The position numbers and the translations under genes are program-made. This document shows, piece by piece, positions 56,538 through 64,000 of a stretch of 64,000 nucleotides of DNA. Numbering within the stretch: position 1 is the first letter of the stretch; each line of letters begins with the position of its first letter. The notes beneath the pieces were generated by a model. That model was given only the letters and a program-made list of their open reading frames with translations, was not told where the DNA came from and searched no databases. This stretch comes from a virus. The stretch is taken from IMG/VR virus record IMGVR_UViG_3300024980_000003, positions 1 to 64,000 of that record; one strand, 5' to 3'.

Positions 56538-57263
56538 ATGAAATACCCAGATTATGCGAGAAGGTTCAGGCTGCTATGTGCCGAGTCGGAAGCACCTAAA
56601 GTACAAAAGGAACTCGCTAAATGGCTGGGATACTCTCAGGCGACCATTAGCGACTGGCTGAATGGCGAAAAACTACCGTCAATGGACACAGCTCTCAAGC
56701 TTGCTGAAAAATTTGATTGCTGCGTTGAGTATCTTTTAACGGGAAAAGGAGATAAATATAAGCCTGTTCACAAAACAAATAGCTTTCCGGTGCATAATAT
56801 CGCCTCCCATAAAACAAAAAGAGGCGATATAAACAATGTCGAGGAAATTGAATCAAAGAAAGGGAAGGTTCCGTTGATAGGCTGGACGCAAGCCGGGGCC
56901 TGGGCAGAGGCCGTTGACTTATACGAGGTAGGCGACGCAGAGGCTTGGTATGATTGTCCTGTCCCGCATGGAAAAAGAACCTTCATATTAAAAGTAATTA
57001 ATGACTCAATGACATCACCGTACCCTGGACAAAAGAGCTATCCAGAGGGGACGATGATTTTCATTGATCCCGATAAAGAGGTTGTCAATGGCAGCAAAGT
57101 GATTGCGAAAATTGTTGATAGCAACGAAGCCACCTTTAAAGTATACCGTGAAGATGCAGGGACTCGGTGGCTGTTTCCGCTGAATCCAGCCTATGATAAG
57201 ATACAAGTCGCTGACGGCATGGCTATTATCGGCGTATTGATCGGCTCATTCATGCCGGAATAA
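56538..57263 (+). CDS. cI: CI-like repressor with S24 peptidase domain
   Basis: 241 residues. It keeps the prophage silent and is inactivated by RecA-stimulated self-cleavage. N-terminal HTH (VQKELAKWLGYSQATISDWL, about 21-40). Cleavage site Ala-Gly in TQAGAW (about 122), catalytic Ser in INDSM (about 157) and the Lys in ATFKVY. ATG 56538 gives the usual length. It is transcribed away from cro; a terminator follows at 57283. Confidence 0.92.
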   Translation: MKYPDYARRFRLLCAESEAPKVQKELAKWLGYSQATISDWLNGEKLPSMDTALKLAEKFDCCVEYLLTGKGDKYKPVHKTNSFPVHNIASHKTKRGDINNVEEIESKKGKVPLIGWTQAGAWAEAVDLYEVGDAEAWYDCPVPHGKRTFILKVINDSMTSPYPGQKSYPEGTMIFIDPDKEVVNGSKVIAKIVDSNEATFKVYREDAGTRWLFPLNPAYDKIQVADGMAIIGVLIGSFMPE

Positions 57264-57282
57264 TAAAATAACTCCTCAGATA

Positions 57283-57306
57283 AGCCCGTGTAATGCGGGC
57301 TTTTTT
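57283..57306 (+). terminator. Terminator after cI
   Basis: AGCCCG/CGGGCT hairpin followed by TTTTTT (57301-57306). It overlaps the stop of the convergent HNH gene. Confidence 0.75.
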
Positions 57307-57775
57307 ATCCAATGAAAAAAAAGTCACCATAGTGTAGTTTTGCTGCATTTCTATATGCCAATGCAGCTTCTTCTTCTGTTTTAAAACTACCCAATCTTAT
57401 CTGCTTCTTATTTACATTAATTGTAGCCCTATATCGATTGCGCCTATTATCCTTGTGAACGCCTTTAAACTGTGACGTTTTTTGTTTGTGCTTAACGCAA
57501 TTGAATAAGTTTTCACTTCTTGTACACGCTCGCAAATTTTCCCTTCTATTGTCCAAGCCATTATGATTTATATGATCTACATCCAATACTGGATCGGCAT
57601 TCATTATCATTCTGTGCATTCTTATACGCTTCCATTTTCCATCTACTTTGCAGCTTGTTAGTGCGTATTTATTGTTCCCTCCAATACTTACACGCCACTT
57701 ATATTCCGATAAAAAATCAAAGTCAGCATCGTCTACTAATGCCACAAACCCACCATTAAGCTTAATCTCTCTCAC
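57305..57775 (-). CDS. HNH-AP2 homing endonuclease
   Basis: 156 residues. REIKLNGGFVALVDDADFDF starts the family, HNH_3 block MHRMIMNADPVLDVDHINHN then GLDNRRENLRACTRSENLFN, and a C-terminal AP2-like strand domain (SQFKGVHKDNRRNRYRATIN, RLGSFKTEEEAALAYRNAA). Free-standing homing nucleases of this kind insert between phage genes. GTG 57775 is used as GAGAAG lies before it; reading from upstream ATGs would enter the operators. It separates cI from the right operator. Confidence 0.85.
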   Translation of the reverse strand: MREIKLNGGFVALVDDADFDFLSEYKWRVSIGGNNKYALTSCKVDGKWKRIRMHRMIMNADPVLDVDHINHNGLDNRRENLRACTRSENLFNCVKHKQKTSQFKGVHKDNRRNRYRATINVNKKQIRLGSFKTEEEAALAYRNAAKLHYGDFFFIG

Positions 57776-57820
57776 AATTAACTTCTCTAATAACAATAAA
57801 AAAGTCATTGTAACAAATAA

Positions 57821-57863
57821 TTCGCTATCGGCTATTGACATTTGTTCGCTATCAGCGATAATA
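57821..57863. promoter_or_regulatory. Right operator set
   Basis: TTCGCTATCGGCTAT (57821-57835) and TTCGCTATCAGCGATAA (57845-57861) are 24 bp apart; the second is almost a perfect palindrome. The first recurs inverted at 56475. They likely carry the promoter of the rightward early operon. Confidence 0.72.
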
Positions 57864-57879
57864 ACCCAGACTTAAACGA

Positions 57880-58345
57880 AACACTATTTCCAAAGCCCTT
57901 CCAGCCGAAGGCCCGGTATCAATCCCGGCGAATGATTGGCAGCCCCCTGAAATACGGGACGTAGCGTGCAGAAAATAGCTCTTTTAAGACGCATTCACCG
58001 AGTGCTTCTCAAAAGATCAACCGATTTCAGCCTCCCCTGGAACTCAACCCGGTAGCAATGCCGGGTCTTTTTCGGATGGAAGCAATAAGAACACTTGCGG
58101 AACTATGTAGTGATAAACCCGCAAATGATGACCGCCTGAAAGAAGGCAACTGATACCTAGCCAGTCGTCCAAAGGAGACTGAATAAACGGCCTTTGCAGT
58201 TTGCTTAACTTAACCGTGACAGCATGAAATAAAAGCTAGGCATGACTAAGCCATTCCGGGTAAGTGAGTGGCAACAAGGATTGATACTAAAAGTGACAAC
58301 GGTTCATGCGTCCGGAGCACAGACGTTGTTTAAATTAGCGTCAAT
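57880..58345 (+). ncRNA. Long structured leader of the early right operon
   Basis: No ORF with good support lies from 57864 to 58589. Hairpins include CCGG/CCGG at 57912, a terminator-like stem at 58047, GCCT/AGGC at 58133 and CAGTC/GACTG near 58162-58181. The 3' part has CAACAAGGATTGA (58272-58284) perfectly complementary to 58341-58353, the latter running into a tRNA-like element. Arrangement is like the region at 9424-10027. Confidence 0.5.
58047..58072 (+). terminator. Terminator-like hairpin inside the leader
   Basis: ACCCGG (58047-58052) pairs with CCGGGT (58061-58066), followed by CTTTTTC. It would stop most transcripts before the recombination genes unless antitermination occurs. Confidence 0.62.
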
Positions 58346-58349
58346 CCTT

Positions 58350-58455
58350 GTTGGTGTAGCTCAGTGGTTAGAGCTGGGGGCGGCATGCCTAGTAGTCAAT
58401 TAACTAGCGAACCCTGTAAGTAGACTCAGCGCCGGTTCAAGTCCGGCCACCAACA
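58350..58455 (+). ncRNA. tRNA-like element 3
   Basis: Acceptor GTTGGTG (58350-58356) with CACCAAC (58448-58454), a canonical D-arm (GCTCAGTGGTTAGAGC) and a canonical T-arm (GCCGGTTCAAGTCCGGC). Between them, instead of a 17-base anticodon arm, are 55 bases with a GGCATGCC palindrome and a CTAGT/ACTAG hairpin with loop AGTCAATTA. No CCA is encoded. It is closer to a true tRNA than the elements at 9.7-10.0 kb. Confidence 0.62.
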
Positions 58456-58589
58456 CTAATATGCCCAATCTTATCTGTTGCCGCACGGCTTGAAACATGC
58501 ACGAAACAGAAAGCCCATGAGAATTGGGCAATCAATAACGCATAAATTAACAAACCAGTAGTTTTGCTGGTCTTGAGAGCGAGAAAATT

Positions 58590-58853
58590 ATGAATACATA
58601 TACAGCACCAACGTACCAGATGTACGGAGTTATGAATGCTCTAAAGGACGAGCTACGCAAGCACCTAAGGCCGGGCGAAATGCTGATATGGAGAGATGCA
58701 TTCAGATGGATTAATGATAGCGGCGTACTATCGAATCACTATGAATGCATGGAGCTGCCGCAGCTATGTGATGACTTTAACTATGATGTTGTGCATGACT
58801 TTCGGCATGTGGCGATAGTGCGCCCAAAACAATCAAGAGAGGTGATGCTATGA
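58590..58853 (+). CDS. Hypothetical early protein
   Basis: 87 residues, with LKDELRKHLRPGEMLIWRDA and a helical-beta C-terminus. First protein gene of the right operon; GAGCGAGAAA lies before ATG. The next gene overlaps by 4 bases. No family. Confidence 0.62.
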   Translation: MNTYTAPTYQMYGVMNALKDELRKHLRPGEMLIWRDAFRWINDSGVLSNHYECMELPQLCDDFNYDVVHDFRHVAIVRPKQSREVML

Positions 58854-59134
58854 CAAAAAGACTAATCGGAATCGACCAGGCCGACAGAAGTTGGCTTTTA
58901 AACAACACAAGAAAAGTGGACCCGGCAGGAGTTGCGTATAACGTGGTGACGCTGATTGCGTTAATGGCAACGGTAGTAATCCTGTTCGCGGCATCCAGCG
59001 CAGTCAGCGCGAAAGAGCCGATGTGCTATGTAGTGGATCATGAGCAAGCGGAATTGGTAGTAAGTTCAGACATGGATGAATACCTTGGCAAGTATGGCAA
59101 GGGTCAACTGGTTGAATTAGGTGATTTGCAATGA
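58850..59134 (+). CDS. Small membrane-anchored protein
   Basis: 94 residues with one membrane segment at about 34-52 (LIALMATVVILFAASSAVSA), a basic cytoplasmic start and an acidic outer part. Overlaps both neighbours (ATGA). Role unknown. Confidence 0.62.
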   Translation: MTKRLIGIDQADRSWLLNNTRKVDPAGVAYNVVTLIALMATVVILFAASSAVSAKEPMCYVVDHEQAELVVSSDMDEYLGKYGKGQLVELGDLQ

Positions 59135-59268
59135 GCGAGCAGCCCAACCAAGACGCATTGGACGGGGAACATCAATGTAATGACCCCGTTAATTGGGAAG
59201 CGTTACATGCCAACAGCGAAACACTAAAATTGAACCGGAGCAAAGACCATGAGCAAGAAACAGTTTAA
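59131..59268 (+). CDS. Short acidic protein
   Basis: 45 residues, hydrophilic, with Asn, Glu and Asp. The start overlaps the previous stop and the end overlaps the next start by 20 bases. Support is mainly this packing. Confidence 0.42.
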   Translation: MSEQPNQDALDGEHQCNDPVNWEALHANSETLKLNRSKDHEQETV

Positions 59269-59386
59269 AGAGCAATGCGAAGAACTTGAAGCAATGGGGT
59301 ATTCGTTGCTTGAGCTTGAGCCAGAATCAAAATATGCCCGTTACATGCTTAACGGGAATGTTAGAGTTATCGGGAGAAAGAAATGA
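59249..59386 (+). CDS. Short hypothetical protein
   Basis: 45 residues, with QCEELEAMGYSLLELEPESK and a beta end RYMLNGNVRVIG. Overlaps the next gene (ATGA at 59383). No family. Confidence 0.5.
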   Translation: MSKKQFKEQCEELEAMGYSLLELEPESKYARYMLNGNVRVIGRKK

Positions 59387-60219
59387 CCAACATAGCGACA
59401 ATCAAAAAAGAATCGCAAGTACCGGCGCTGGCTATCAGCGAGACTGAATTAATGGATGTATTGCGTAATTCTCTTTATCCAGGCGCACAAGATAACAGCA
59501 TCAAGATGGTTATTGGTTACTGCAAAGCGTCTGGCCTTGATCCTATGCGTAAGCCGGTTCATATCGTGCCGATGTGGGATAGCAAATCAGGCTCCATGCG
59601 TGATGTGATTATGCCGGGGATCGGTAGTTATCGATCCGATGCCGCTAAATCAGGGCAATACGCTGGCGTTTCCGTTGCTGAGTTCGGGCCTGATATTACT
59701 GAAAACATTGGAGGCGTTGAAATCACTTACCCGCAATGGTGCCGAGTCATTGTCAAGCGTCAGATAGCTCATGGGCAAATAGCTGAGTTTGCGGCTACGG
59801 AACGCTGGAAAGAAAACTATGCGGTGCGCGGAGGAAAGGATAAATCAATTGCGCCTAATGCCATGTGGTCTAAGCGTCCTTATGCCCAGCTTGAAAAATG
59901 CGCCGAAGCGCAAGCACTCAGAAAAGCGTTTCCAGAAGTCGGTTCGCAACCCACTGCCGATGAAATGGAAGGAAAAGCATTTGACGATGGCGCAACCGTG
60001 ATTGACGGCGCAACCGGAGAAATTATCAACAAGCAGACAGTAAGACCGGCACTGGAATATTGCACCGCTGAAAAGTTTCAAGAGAACCAGGCCAAGTGGC
60101 GCAACCTGATCGAATCCGGTAAAGAGACTGCGGATAACTTAATCATTAAACTCAAATCTAAAACCCTGTTCACCGATGAGCAGATGACGGAAATCAAATC
60201 TTGGGAAGCAGGAGAATAA
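59383..60219 (+). CDS. bet: Single-strand annealing recombinase (Red beta/RecT superfamily)
   Basis: 278 residues. It anneals complementary single strands during phage recombination. Typical blocks: LRNSLYPGAQDNSIKMVIGY, ASGLDPMRKPVHIVPMWD, MPGIGSYRSDAAKSGQYAGV, RWKENYAVRGGKDKSIAPNA and MWSKRPYAQLEKCAEAQALR. The C-terminus is helical and may bind SSB. It is followed at once by the partner exonuclease. Confidence 0.93.
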   Translation: MTNIATIKKESQVPALAISETELMDVLRNSLYPGAQDNSIKMVIGYCKASGLDPMRKPVHIVPMWDSKSGSMRDVIMPGIGSYRSDAAKSGQYAGVSVAEFGPDITENIGGVEITYPQWCRVIVKRQIAHGQIAEFAATERWKENYAVRGGKDKSIAPNAMWSKRPYAQLEKCAEAQALRKAFPEVGSQPTADEMEGKAFDDGATVIDGATGEIINKQTVRPALEYCTAEKFQENQAKWRNLIESGKETADNLIIKLKSKTLFTDEQMTEIKSWEAGE

Positions 60220-60221
60220 CC

Positions 60222-61913
60222 ATGCAAATACATGACTTAGAGCAAGGTTCGCACGAGTGGATTCAGTTCAGACGAAACCATGACGGCGCAAGCGAAATAG
60301 CCGCAGTAATTGGCATTTCCAAAAACACCACTCGCAATGAACTGTTGCGACTCAAAAGCACTGGAATGGAAAAGGAATTTTCTGATTACGTGCAAAAATA
60401 CGTGTTAGATAAAGGCCACGAAGTCGAAGCATTAGCAAGACCTATTGTCGAGTCAATGATTGGCGAAGAACTTTACCCTATAGTTGCATCTAAAGGTGGT
60501 CGTTTATCAGCTTCATGCGACGGACTAACGCTGATGGGAGAGTTTGGCTGGGAAAACAAGCAGTATAACCAAGAATATTTTGATCTGGTTTCATCGGGTA
60601 TTGTGCCAGAAGAACACATACCACAAGTACAGCAATGCTTAATGGTAACAGGCGCAGAAAAGTGGTTTTTTACCGTATCTGACGGCACCCAAGAAAGAAC
60701 CGCTGGCGTATGGGTTTATCCTGACCAAGATTGGTTTAATCGCATCGAATCAGCATGGAATCAGTTTCATAAAGACCTTGCTGATTATGTTCCGGTAGCC
60801 GTCATCGAGCCACCCAAAGCCGAAGCCATTAAAGACTTGCCAGCGGTAACAGTGCAAGTGCGCGGCGAACTAACACTGTGCAACATCCAAGATGTAACAC
60901 CATTGTTTGATAAGTTTCTGGCCGAAGCTAAAACCAATTTGGTGACTGATGAAGATTTTGCCCAAGCCGAAGCCGAAGCAAAACTTGGCCGGGAAACCGC
61001 GAAACGCTGCAAGCTGACCGCCAAAGCCGTAGTCGATCAGATGCTATCCATCAGCGAAGTAACACGCACATTGGAAGAATATGCGGCCAAGTTTGACGCG
61101 CTGGCATTGAGGCAAGAAAAGGCGGTTAAGGAACAAAAAGAAACGCGCAAAGCGACGGCAAAGCTTGAGCGTGACAAAGCGTATGCCGAGCATATAGCGG
61201 TATTGAATGAAGAAATTAAGCCTATCTATTTGGCATTAAGCACGACCGACAAGCCTGACTTTGTTGGCGTTATGAAAGGACAGCGTACTTTAGCCAGTAT
61301 TTATAACAAGCTTGATACCGAACTAGCTCGTGCCAAGATTGCGGCTGATGCCGTGGCTAAGTCAGTCAGATTGAATCTAAACCTAATTAATGGGCAGCCA
61401 ATCTACAAGTTCTTATTCAACGATATTCAGAATATTATTTATAAGGATTTTGATGATCTGAAATTGTTAGTTGATTCGCGCATTGAAGCGCATCAAAAAG
61501 CCGAAGCCGAAAAGCTGGAACAAGAGCGAGAACGCATTCGCCAAGAAGAACAAGCCAAGGCGAAACGCGAAGCTGAAGCCAAGTTACGCGCGGAACAGGC
61601 CGAAAAAGAGCGTATTGAGCGCGAGGCTAAGCAAGCTTCGGCACTGGCTGAGCGTGAAAGGCTTGAGCGTGAAAATCAGGAAATGCTTGAGCTGGCGAAA
61701 AATAAAGCCGGCACCGAAGAACCTACTGCTATTGCGCCAGCGAAACAAGCAGAAGTCGAGCATGTTGTTGAGCAGCTTATTGATAACGCAAAGCAAGTGC
61801 GCCCAACGGCAGATGAATTACTTAAACTCATATCGTCTCATTATTCAGTGTCTATTGGTACCGCTATTGATTGGATTGTTGAGGCGGCTGAGTCAATTCA
61901 GGAGTCGGCTTAA
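60222..61913 (+). CDS. YqaJ-type recombination exonuclease with long C-terminal extension
   Basis: 563 residues, over twice lambda Exo. Residues 1-200 are the YqaJ nuclease: QGSHEWIQFRRNHDGASEIA, catalytic Asp in SASCDGL and Glu-x-Lys in WENKQY. It makes single strands for Bet. From about 210 the chain is a helical extension with a long charged coiled coil (about 425-500, Glu, Lys, Arg and Ala-rich). The extension might hold DNA or partner proteins. ATG 60222 has GGAGAA upstream. Confidence 0.82.
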   Translation: MQIHDLEQGSHEWIQFRRNHDGASEIAAVIGISKNTTRNELLRLKSTGMEKEFSDYVQKYVLDKGHEVEALARPIVESMIGEELYPIVASKGGRLSASCDGLTLMGEFGWENKQYNQEYFDLVSSGIVPEEHIPQVQQCLMVTGAEKWFFTVSDGTQERTAGVWVYPDQDWFNRIESAWNQFHKDLADYVPVAVIEPPKAEAIKDLPAVTVQVRGELTLCNIQDVTPLFDKFLAEAKTNLVTDEDFAQAEAEAKLGRETAKRCKLTAKAVVDQMLSISEVTRTLEEYAAKFDALALRQEKAVKEQKETRKATAKLERDKAYAEHIAVLNEEIKPIYLALSTTDKPDFVGVMKGQRTLASIYNKLDTELARAKIAADAVAKSVRLNLNLINGQPIYKFLFNDIQNIIYKDFDDLKLLVDSRIEAHQKAEAEKLEQERERIRQEEQAKAKREAEAKLRAEQAEKERIEREAKQASALAERERLERENQEMLELAKNKAGTEEPTAIAPAKQAEVEHVVEQLIDNAKQVRPTADELLKLISSHYSVSIGTAIDWIVEAAESIQESA

Positions 61914-62099
61914 ATGAACCATAAGCCCCCTATCCTGAACTGGCAGCAAATCCGAGCCATTGTAGACGATCTCAAGCAAAACGCCGACCGCTACGAGAAG
62001 ATCAGTAAGTTAACGCCGTTGCAATTTTCGGCACTGTATCAGCGGAATCTGGAGTTTGGGATTCCGTTTGATGAACTGGTTGATGAGATTAAAAAATGA
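61914..62099 (+). CDS. Short hypothetical protein
   Basis: 61 residues, helical, ends EIKK. Follows the exonuclease stop directly and overlaps the next start (ATGA). No family. Confidence 0.58.
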   Translation: MNHKPPILNWQQIRAIVDDLKQNADRYEKISKLTPLQFSALYQRNLEFGIPFDELVDEIKK

Positions 62100-62305
62100 T
62101 TAGGTGTGCTTGCGGAGGGGGAACCAAGATAAGCAACACCCGAGACTATGGCATTAACTCAACACGCCGTCATCATCGGTGCGTTCAATGTGGAGTTGCG
62201 TTTTATACGATTGAATCTATCGAGGACAACAACCTCTATCTGGAACTGGACAGACTGAGAGAAAAATTAAAACAGATAGGCGCTATAGCGCAAGGTGATT
62301 TATGA
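62096..62305 (+). CDS. Zinc-ribbon transcription-factor-like protein
   Basis: 69 residues. CACGG and CVQC with an RRHHRC link form a zinc ribbon resembling the first part of NrdR or Ogr-like proteins (NSTRRHHRCVQCGVAFYTIE). DNA binding is possible. Overlaps neighbours. Confidence 0.62.
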   Translation: MIRCACGGGTKISNTRDYGINSTRRHHRCVQCGVAFYTIESIEDNNLYLELDRLREKLKQIGAIAQGDL

Positions 62306-62670
62306 GCAGAGAATTATTGAAACAGGCTCTTGATGTAATAGAGGGAGTATTTTATAGAAATGATACCTCTGATAGAAAGAGAGCCATTGCATTTGTTGAG
62401 AAAATAGAATTGCATCTTGAAAAGCCTGAGCCTGAGCCAATATGTGCATCATGCAAGGCGATTGGAGCTGCTTACAGCATTGGCAATGAGCGGCAACCGC
62501 CCAAGCGAGAGCCGTTGAGAGGTGATGTTAATCGGTTAATTGAATTAGTTATCGAAGCGGGCGAAAACAGAAAGCATGGCGATTTTAAGTTAATGCACAT
62601 CGATATTGGTGAGGCGATTGAAATTGCAACAGCACTAAAAGCCAATGGAATAGGAATTGATAATGAGTAA
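62302..62670 (+). CDS. Hypothetical protein
   Basis: 122 residues, with a single CASC pair near the centre and helical ends. Overlaps neighbours by 4 to 8 bases in an early operon. Function unknown. Confidence 0.58.
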   Translation: MSRELLKQALDVIEGVFYRNDTSDRKRAIAFVEKIELHLEKPEPEPICASCKAIGAAYSIGNERQPPKREPLRGDVNRLIELVIEAGENRKHGDFKLMHIDIGEAIEIATALKANGIGIDNE

Positions 62671-63031
62671 GCATACTAAAGAACATTGGATTTGTGACAA
62701 ATACAATAACGTCAATGATTCTCAAGGCAGAACCATAAAAGTTCAAGGTTTTGCGTTAAGTAGCGGAGAAGAAGTAAAGGAAAACACTAGGAGAATCGTC
62801 GCTTGCGTTAATGCGTGTCGCGGCCTTGACACTAAAGACCTTGAAAAAAATGGACTGGTTTCAGCGGTTGGCAGTGAACTAATAAGGCTGGAAGCGATTA
62901 ATGCGGAACTGGTTGAGGCGTTGAGCGATGTTATGCATCTTCTTGAGTATGGCGCATCAGTTCATGGTCTTGTTAGGCCGACAAAAGAAAAAGCACTGTC
63001 AGCCCTAGCCAAAGCCAAGGAGCAGAAATGA
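62663..63031 (+). CDS. Hypothetical protein
   Basis: 122 residues. KEHWICDKYNNVNDSQGRTI, then RRIVACVNACRGLDTKDLEK is a pattern common in phage early proteins with a NARRIVACVNAC motif; they are undescribed. Start at 62663 inside the previous gene end. Confidence 0.65.
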   Translation: MSKHTKEHWICDKYNNVNDSQGRTIKVQGFALSSGEEVKENTRRIVACVNACRGLDTKDLEKNGLVSAVGSELIRLEAINAELVEALSDVMHLLEYGASVHGLVRPTKEKALSALAKAKEQK

Positions 63032-63246
63032 TTGATAGAGAAACAATCGAAAACGAAATAGACAATCTTCTAAACTCGTCATTTAACCGTAACGACATTT
63101 TAAAATTTGCCGAGCAAATGGCGGCACTATCTATGGCAGACGCGCTGGAAGAAGCCGCATTTATGGTATCTAAACTAGCGCCAAATTGGTCGCCCGAAAC
63201 GATAGCAAAAGAAATACGCGCAATGAAATATAAGGAATCGAAATGA
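63028..63246 (+). CDS. Hypothetical protein
   Basis: 72 residues, helical, acidic, with IENEIDNLLNSSFNRNDILK. Overlaps the genes on both sides. No family. Confidence 0.58.
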   Translation: MIDRETIENEIDNLLNSSFNRNDILKFAEQMAALSMADALEEAAFMVSKLAPNWSPETIAKEIRAMKYKESK

Positions 63247-63572
63247 GTAACACAACACCAAGCTCTACCTGGAGTAAGAACGGCGAACCCGATCCACATG
63301 GCACCCGCTACGACTGCGAACGCGCGATGCTGTGCAAAGGCGAATTGACTGATGACGAACTGGCAAACGCGCTTTATCGGTGCGACCACCGGACGAGCTT
63401 TGAAAGCATCGGACTAATTACGGCGGCTAAGGATCGCATCAGGTGGCTGTCAAGAAAACTGGAAGGTCCAGATTTGACGAGCTACCGGAAAGGCGTAGAG
63501 GACCGGCAAGGGGGAATCAAAAGACCTTATCGAACAACTCCAATTCTGCAATATAATATCAGTCGAGGATAA
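63243..63572 (+). CDS. Hypothetical protein
   Basis: 109 residues, hydrophilic. TRYDCERAMLCKGELTDDEL and NALYRCDHRTSFESIGLITA then KDRIRWLSRKLE resemble short phage proteins found before excisionases. No known role. Confidence 0.6.
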   Translation: MSNTTPSSTWSKNGEPDPHGTRYDCERAMLCKGELTDDELANALYRCDHRTSFESIGLITAAKDRIRWLSRKLEGPDLTSYRKGVEDRQGGIKRPYRTTPILQYNISRG

Positions 63573-63575
63573 TTT

Positions 63576-63773
63576 GTGATTGAAGAACAAAAAACAAAGC
63601 AAAAAGAATTTCTACGCATATCTGATATGCTGGTTAAGATGGGCGGGATAACCCGCAAACAGTTTTGGATGCTACGCAAAAAAGGCCATGTGCCTGAACC
63701 AATCATTCCCGATCCGCCGATCTGGAGACTGAAAGATGTGGATGCGTTTTATGACAAGCGAGCCGGGTTATAA
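63576..63773 (+). CDS. xis: Probable excisionase, AlpA-like
   Basis: 65 residues. FLRISDMLVKMGGITRKQFW then LRKKGHVPEPIIPD and WRLKDVDAFYD form a winged helix of the AlpA/MerR-like group that directs excision. It starts with GTG, with GAGG 8 bases upstream, and is the last gene before the right attachment repeat, next to an arm-type repeat. Confidence 0.75.
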   Translation: MIEEQKTKQKEFLRISDMLVKMGGITRKQFWMLRKKGHVPEPIIPDPPIWRLKDVDAFYDKRAGL

Positions 63774-63776
63774 TTT

Positions 63777-63801
63777 CCCAAAGGCACTACGAAAGGCACT
63801 A
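63777..63801. repeat. Arm-type repeat, right copy
   Basis: Identical over 25 bp to 213-237, again with AAGGCACTA twice in direct repeat. Lies directly after the probable xis. Confidence 0.55.
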
Positions 63802-63818
63802 TCATTTTTGATGGGCAT

Positions 63819-63849
63819 AAAAAAAATCCTTGAGATTGAGTTCAAGGCT
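63819..63849 (-). terminator. Terminator downstream of the tRNA-Thr fragment
   Basis: Read leftward, CCTTGA and TCAAGG pair and are followed by eight T. This is how a host tRNA gene would end, so the fragment at 63860 may be derived from a former host copy. The left fragment at 32-80 has no such hairpin in the 31 bases available. Confidence 0.65.
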
Positions 63850-63859
63850 TTGATTTAAT

Positions 63860-63908
63860 TGGAGCCAATGACGGGAGTCGAACCCGTGACCTACTGATTA
63901 CGAATCAG
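63860..63908 (-). pseudogene. 3' fragment of tRNA-Thr, second copy
   Basis: Same extent as 32-80, with T-stem ACGGG/CCCGT in place of GCGGG/CCCGC: a base pair changed on both sides. The 5' half is again missing and replaced by phage-type sequence. Confidence 0.78.
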
Positions 63909-64000
63909 GACGGTTATTATTCTGGCCTGTTCTTGCTAGGATTTTAATGTGTCATCAAGTGCCTGTTTTACAGGGCTTGCAGCTTTTCGTCATTCCTTTC
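63860..64000. repeat. Right attachment repeat
   Basis: Matches 32-172 at all but two positions and is cut by the window end. It continues into the integrase leader rather than into a tRNA 5' half. Confidence 0.85.

Noticed and set aside
58350-58455. Ordinary tRNA gene
   Set aside because: D and T arms fit, but no 17-base anticodon arm can be drawn in the 55-base middle, so no codon can be assigned.

Overview
The window is almost entirely one temperate, probably short-tailed (podovirus-like) prophage in a bacterium that looks gammaproteobacterial. This rests on protein style, an S24-type repressor, Red-type recombination genes and a tRNA-Thr(CGU) attachment site; the exact host is not determinable here. 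No sheath, tube or tape-measure gene is present. The structural set (small and large terminase, P22-type portal, N4-gp56/DUF4043-type capsid, many small structural proteins and a 2919-residue polyvalent protein) fits a short-tailed virion that ejects large internal proteins.

Layout. 32-172 and 63860-64000 form a direct repeat of at least 141 bp. It starts with the 3' part of tRNA-Thr, crosses the anticodon stem-loop and runs into the leader of the integrase. 244-1440 is a DUF4102-type tyrosine integrase. 1440-5190 is a row of about a dozen very small plus-strand genes separated by hairpin sites, several of which match integron attC sites (R''/R' boxes, paired L boxes, ORF stops inside the site). 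This looks like a gene-cassette array without an integron integrase, captured inside a prophage. 5334-6841 (minus) is the lysis module. 6990-12415 is an accessory block with two TnpB genes, a possible structured RNA with two tRNA-like elements and small genes. 12412-44090 (minus) is the late structural and packaging block. 44271-45097 is a small plus-strand cluster. 45119-55984 (minus) holds nucleotide, DNA-metabolism and replication genes (dCTP deaminase, phosphoesterase, VRR-NUC, SSB, DUF1367, HNH nucleases, methyltransferase, DnaC-like loader and an O-like initiator with internal iterons). 56267-57863 is the immunity region (Cro-like, CI-like, shared operators). 57865-63773 (plus) is the early right operon: a 700-nt structured leader with a tRNA-like element, Bet, a YqaJ exonuclease, small genes and a probable excisionase next to the right attachment site.

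How it works together. CI and Cro are transcribed divergently at 56464-56538, and a second operator set at 57821-57863 probably controls the rightward recombination operon. Replication is likely lambda-like: initiator with the origin inside its gene, plus a helicase loader. The late block is read leftward from a divergent promoter region near 44.1-44.2 kb. Integrase and excisionase lie at opposite ends next to the attachment repeats, each beside a copy of the same 25-bp arm-like repeat.

Most unusual points: (1) attC-like cassettes beside a phage integrase; (2) three tRNA-like elements sharing the GTTGGTG/CACCAAC acceptor, each preceded by a long helix; two of these helices compete for the acceptor strand; (3) both window ends carry the phage-type junction rather than an intact tRNA, with a compensatory T-stem change, suggesting tandem elements; (4) a dispersed 13-15 nt hairpin in the leaders of structural genes.
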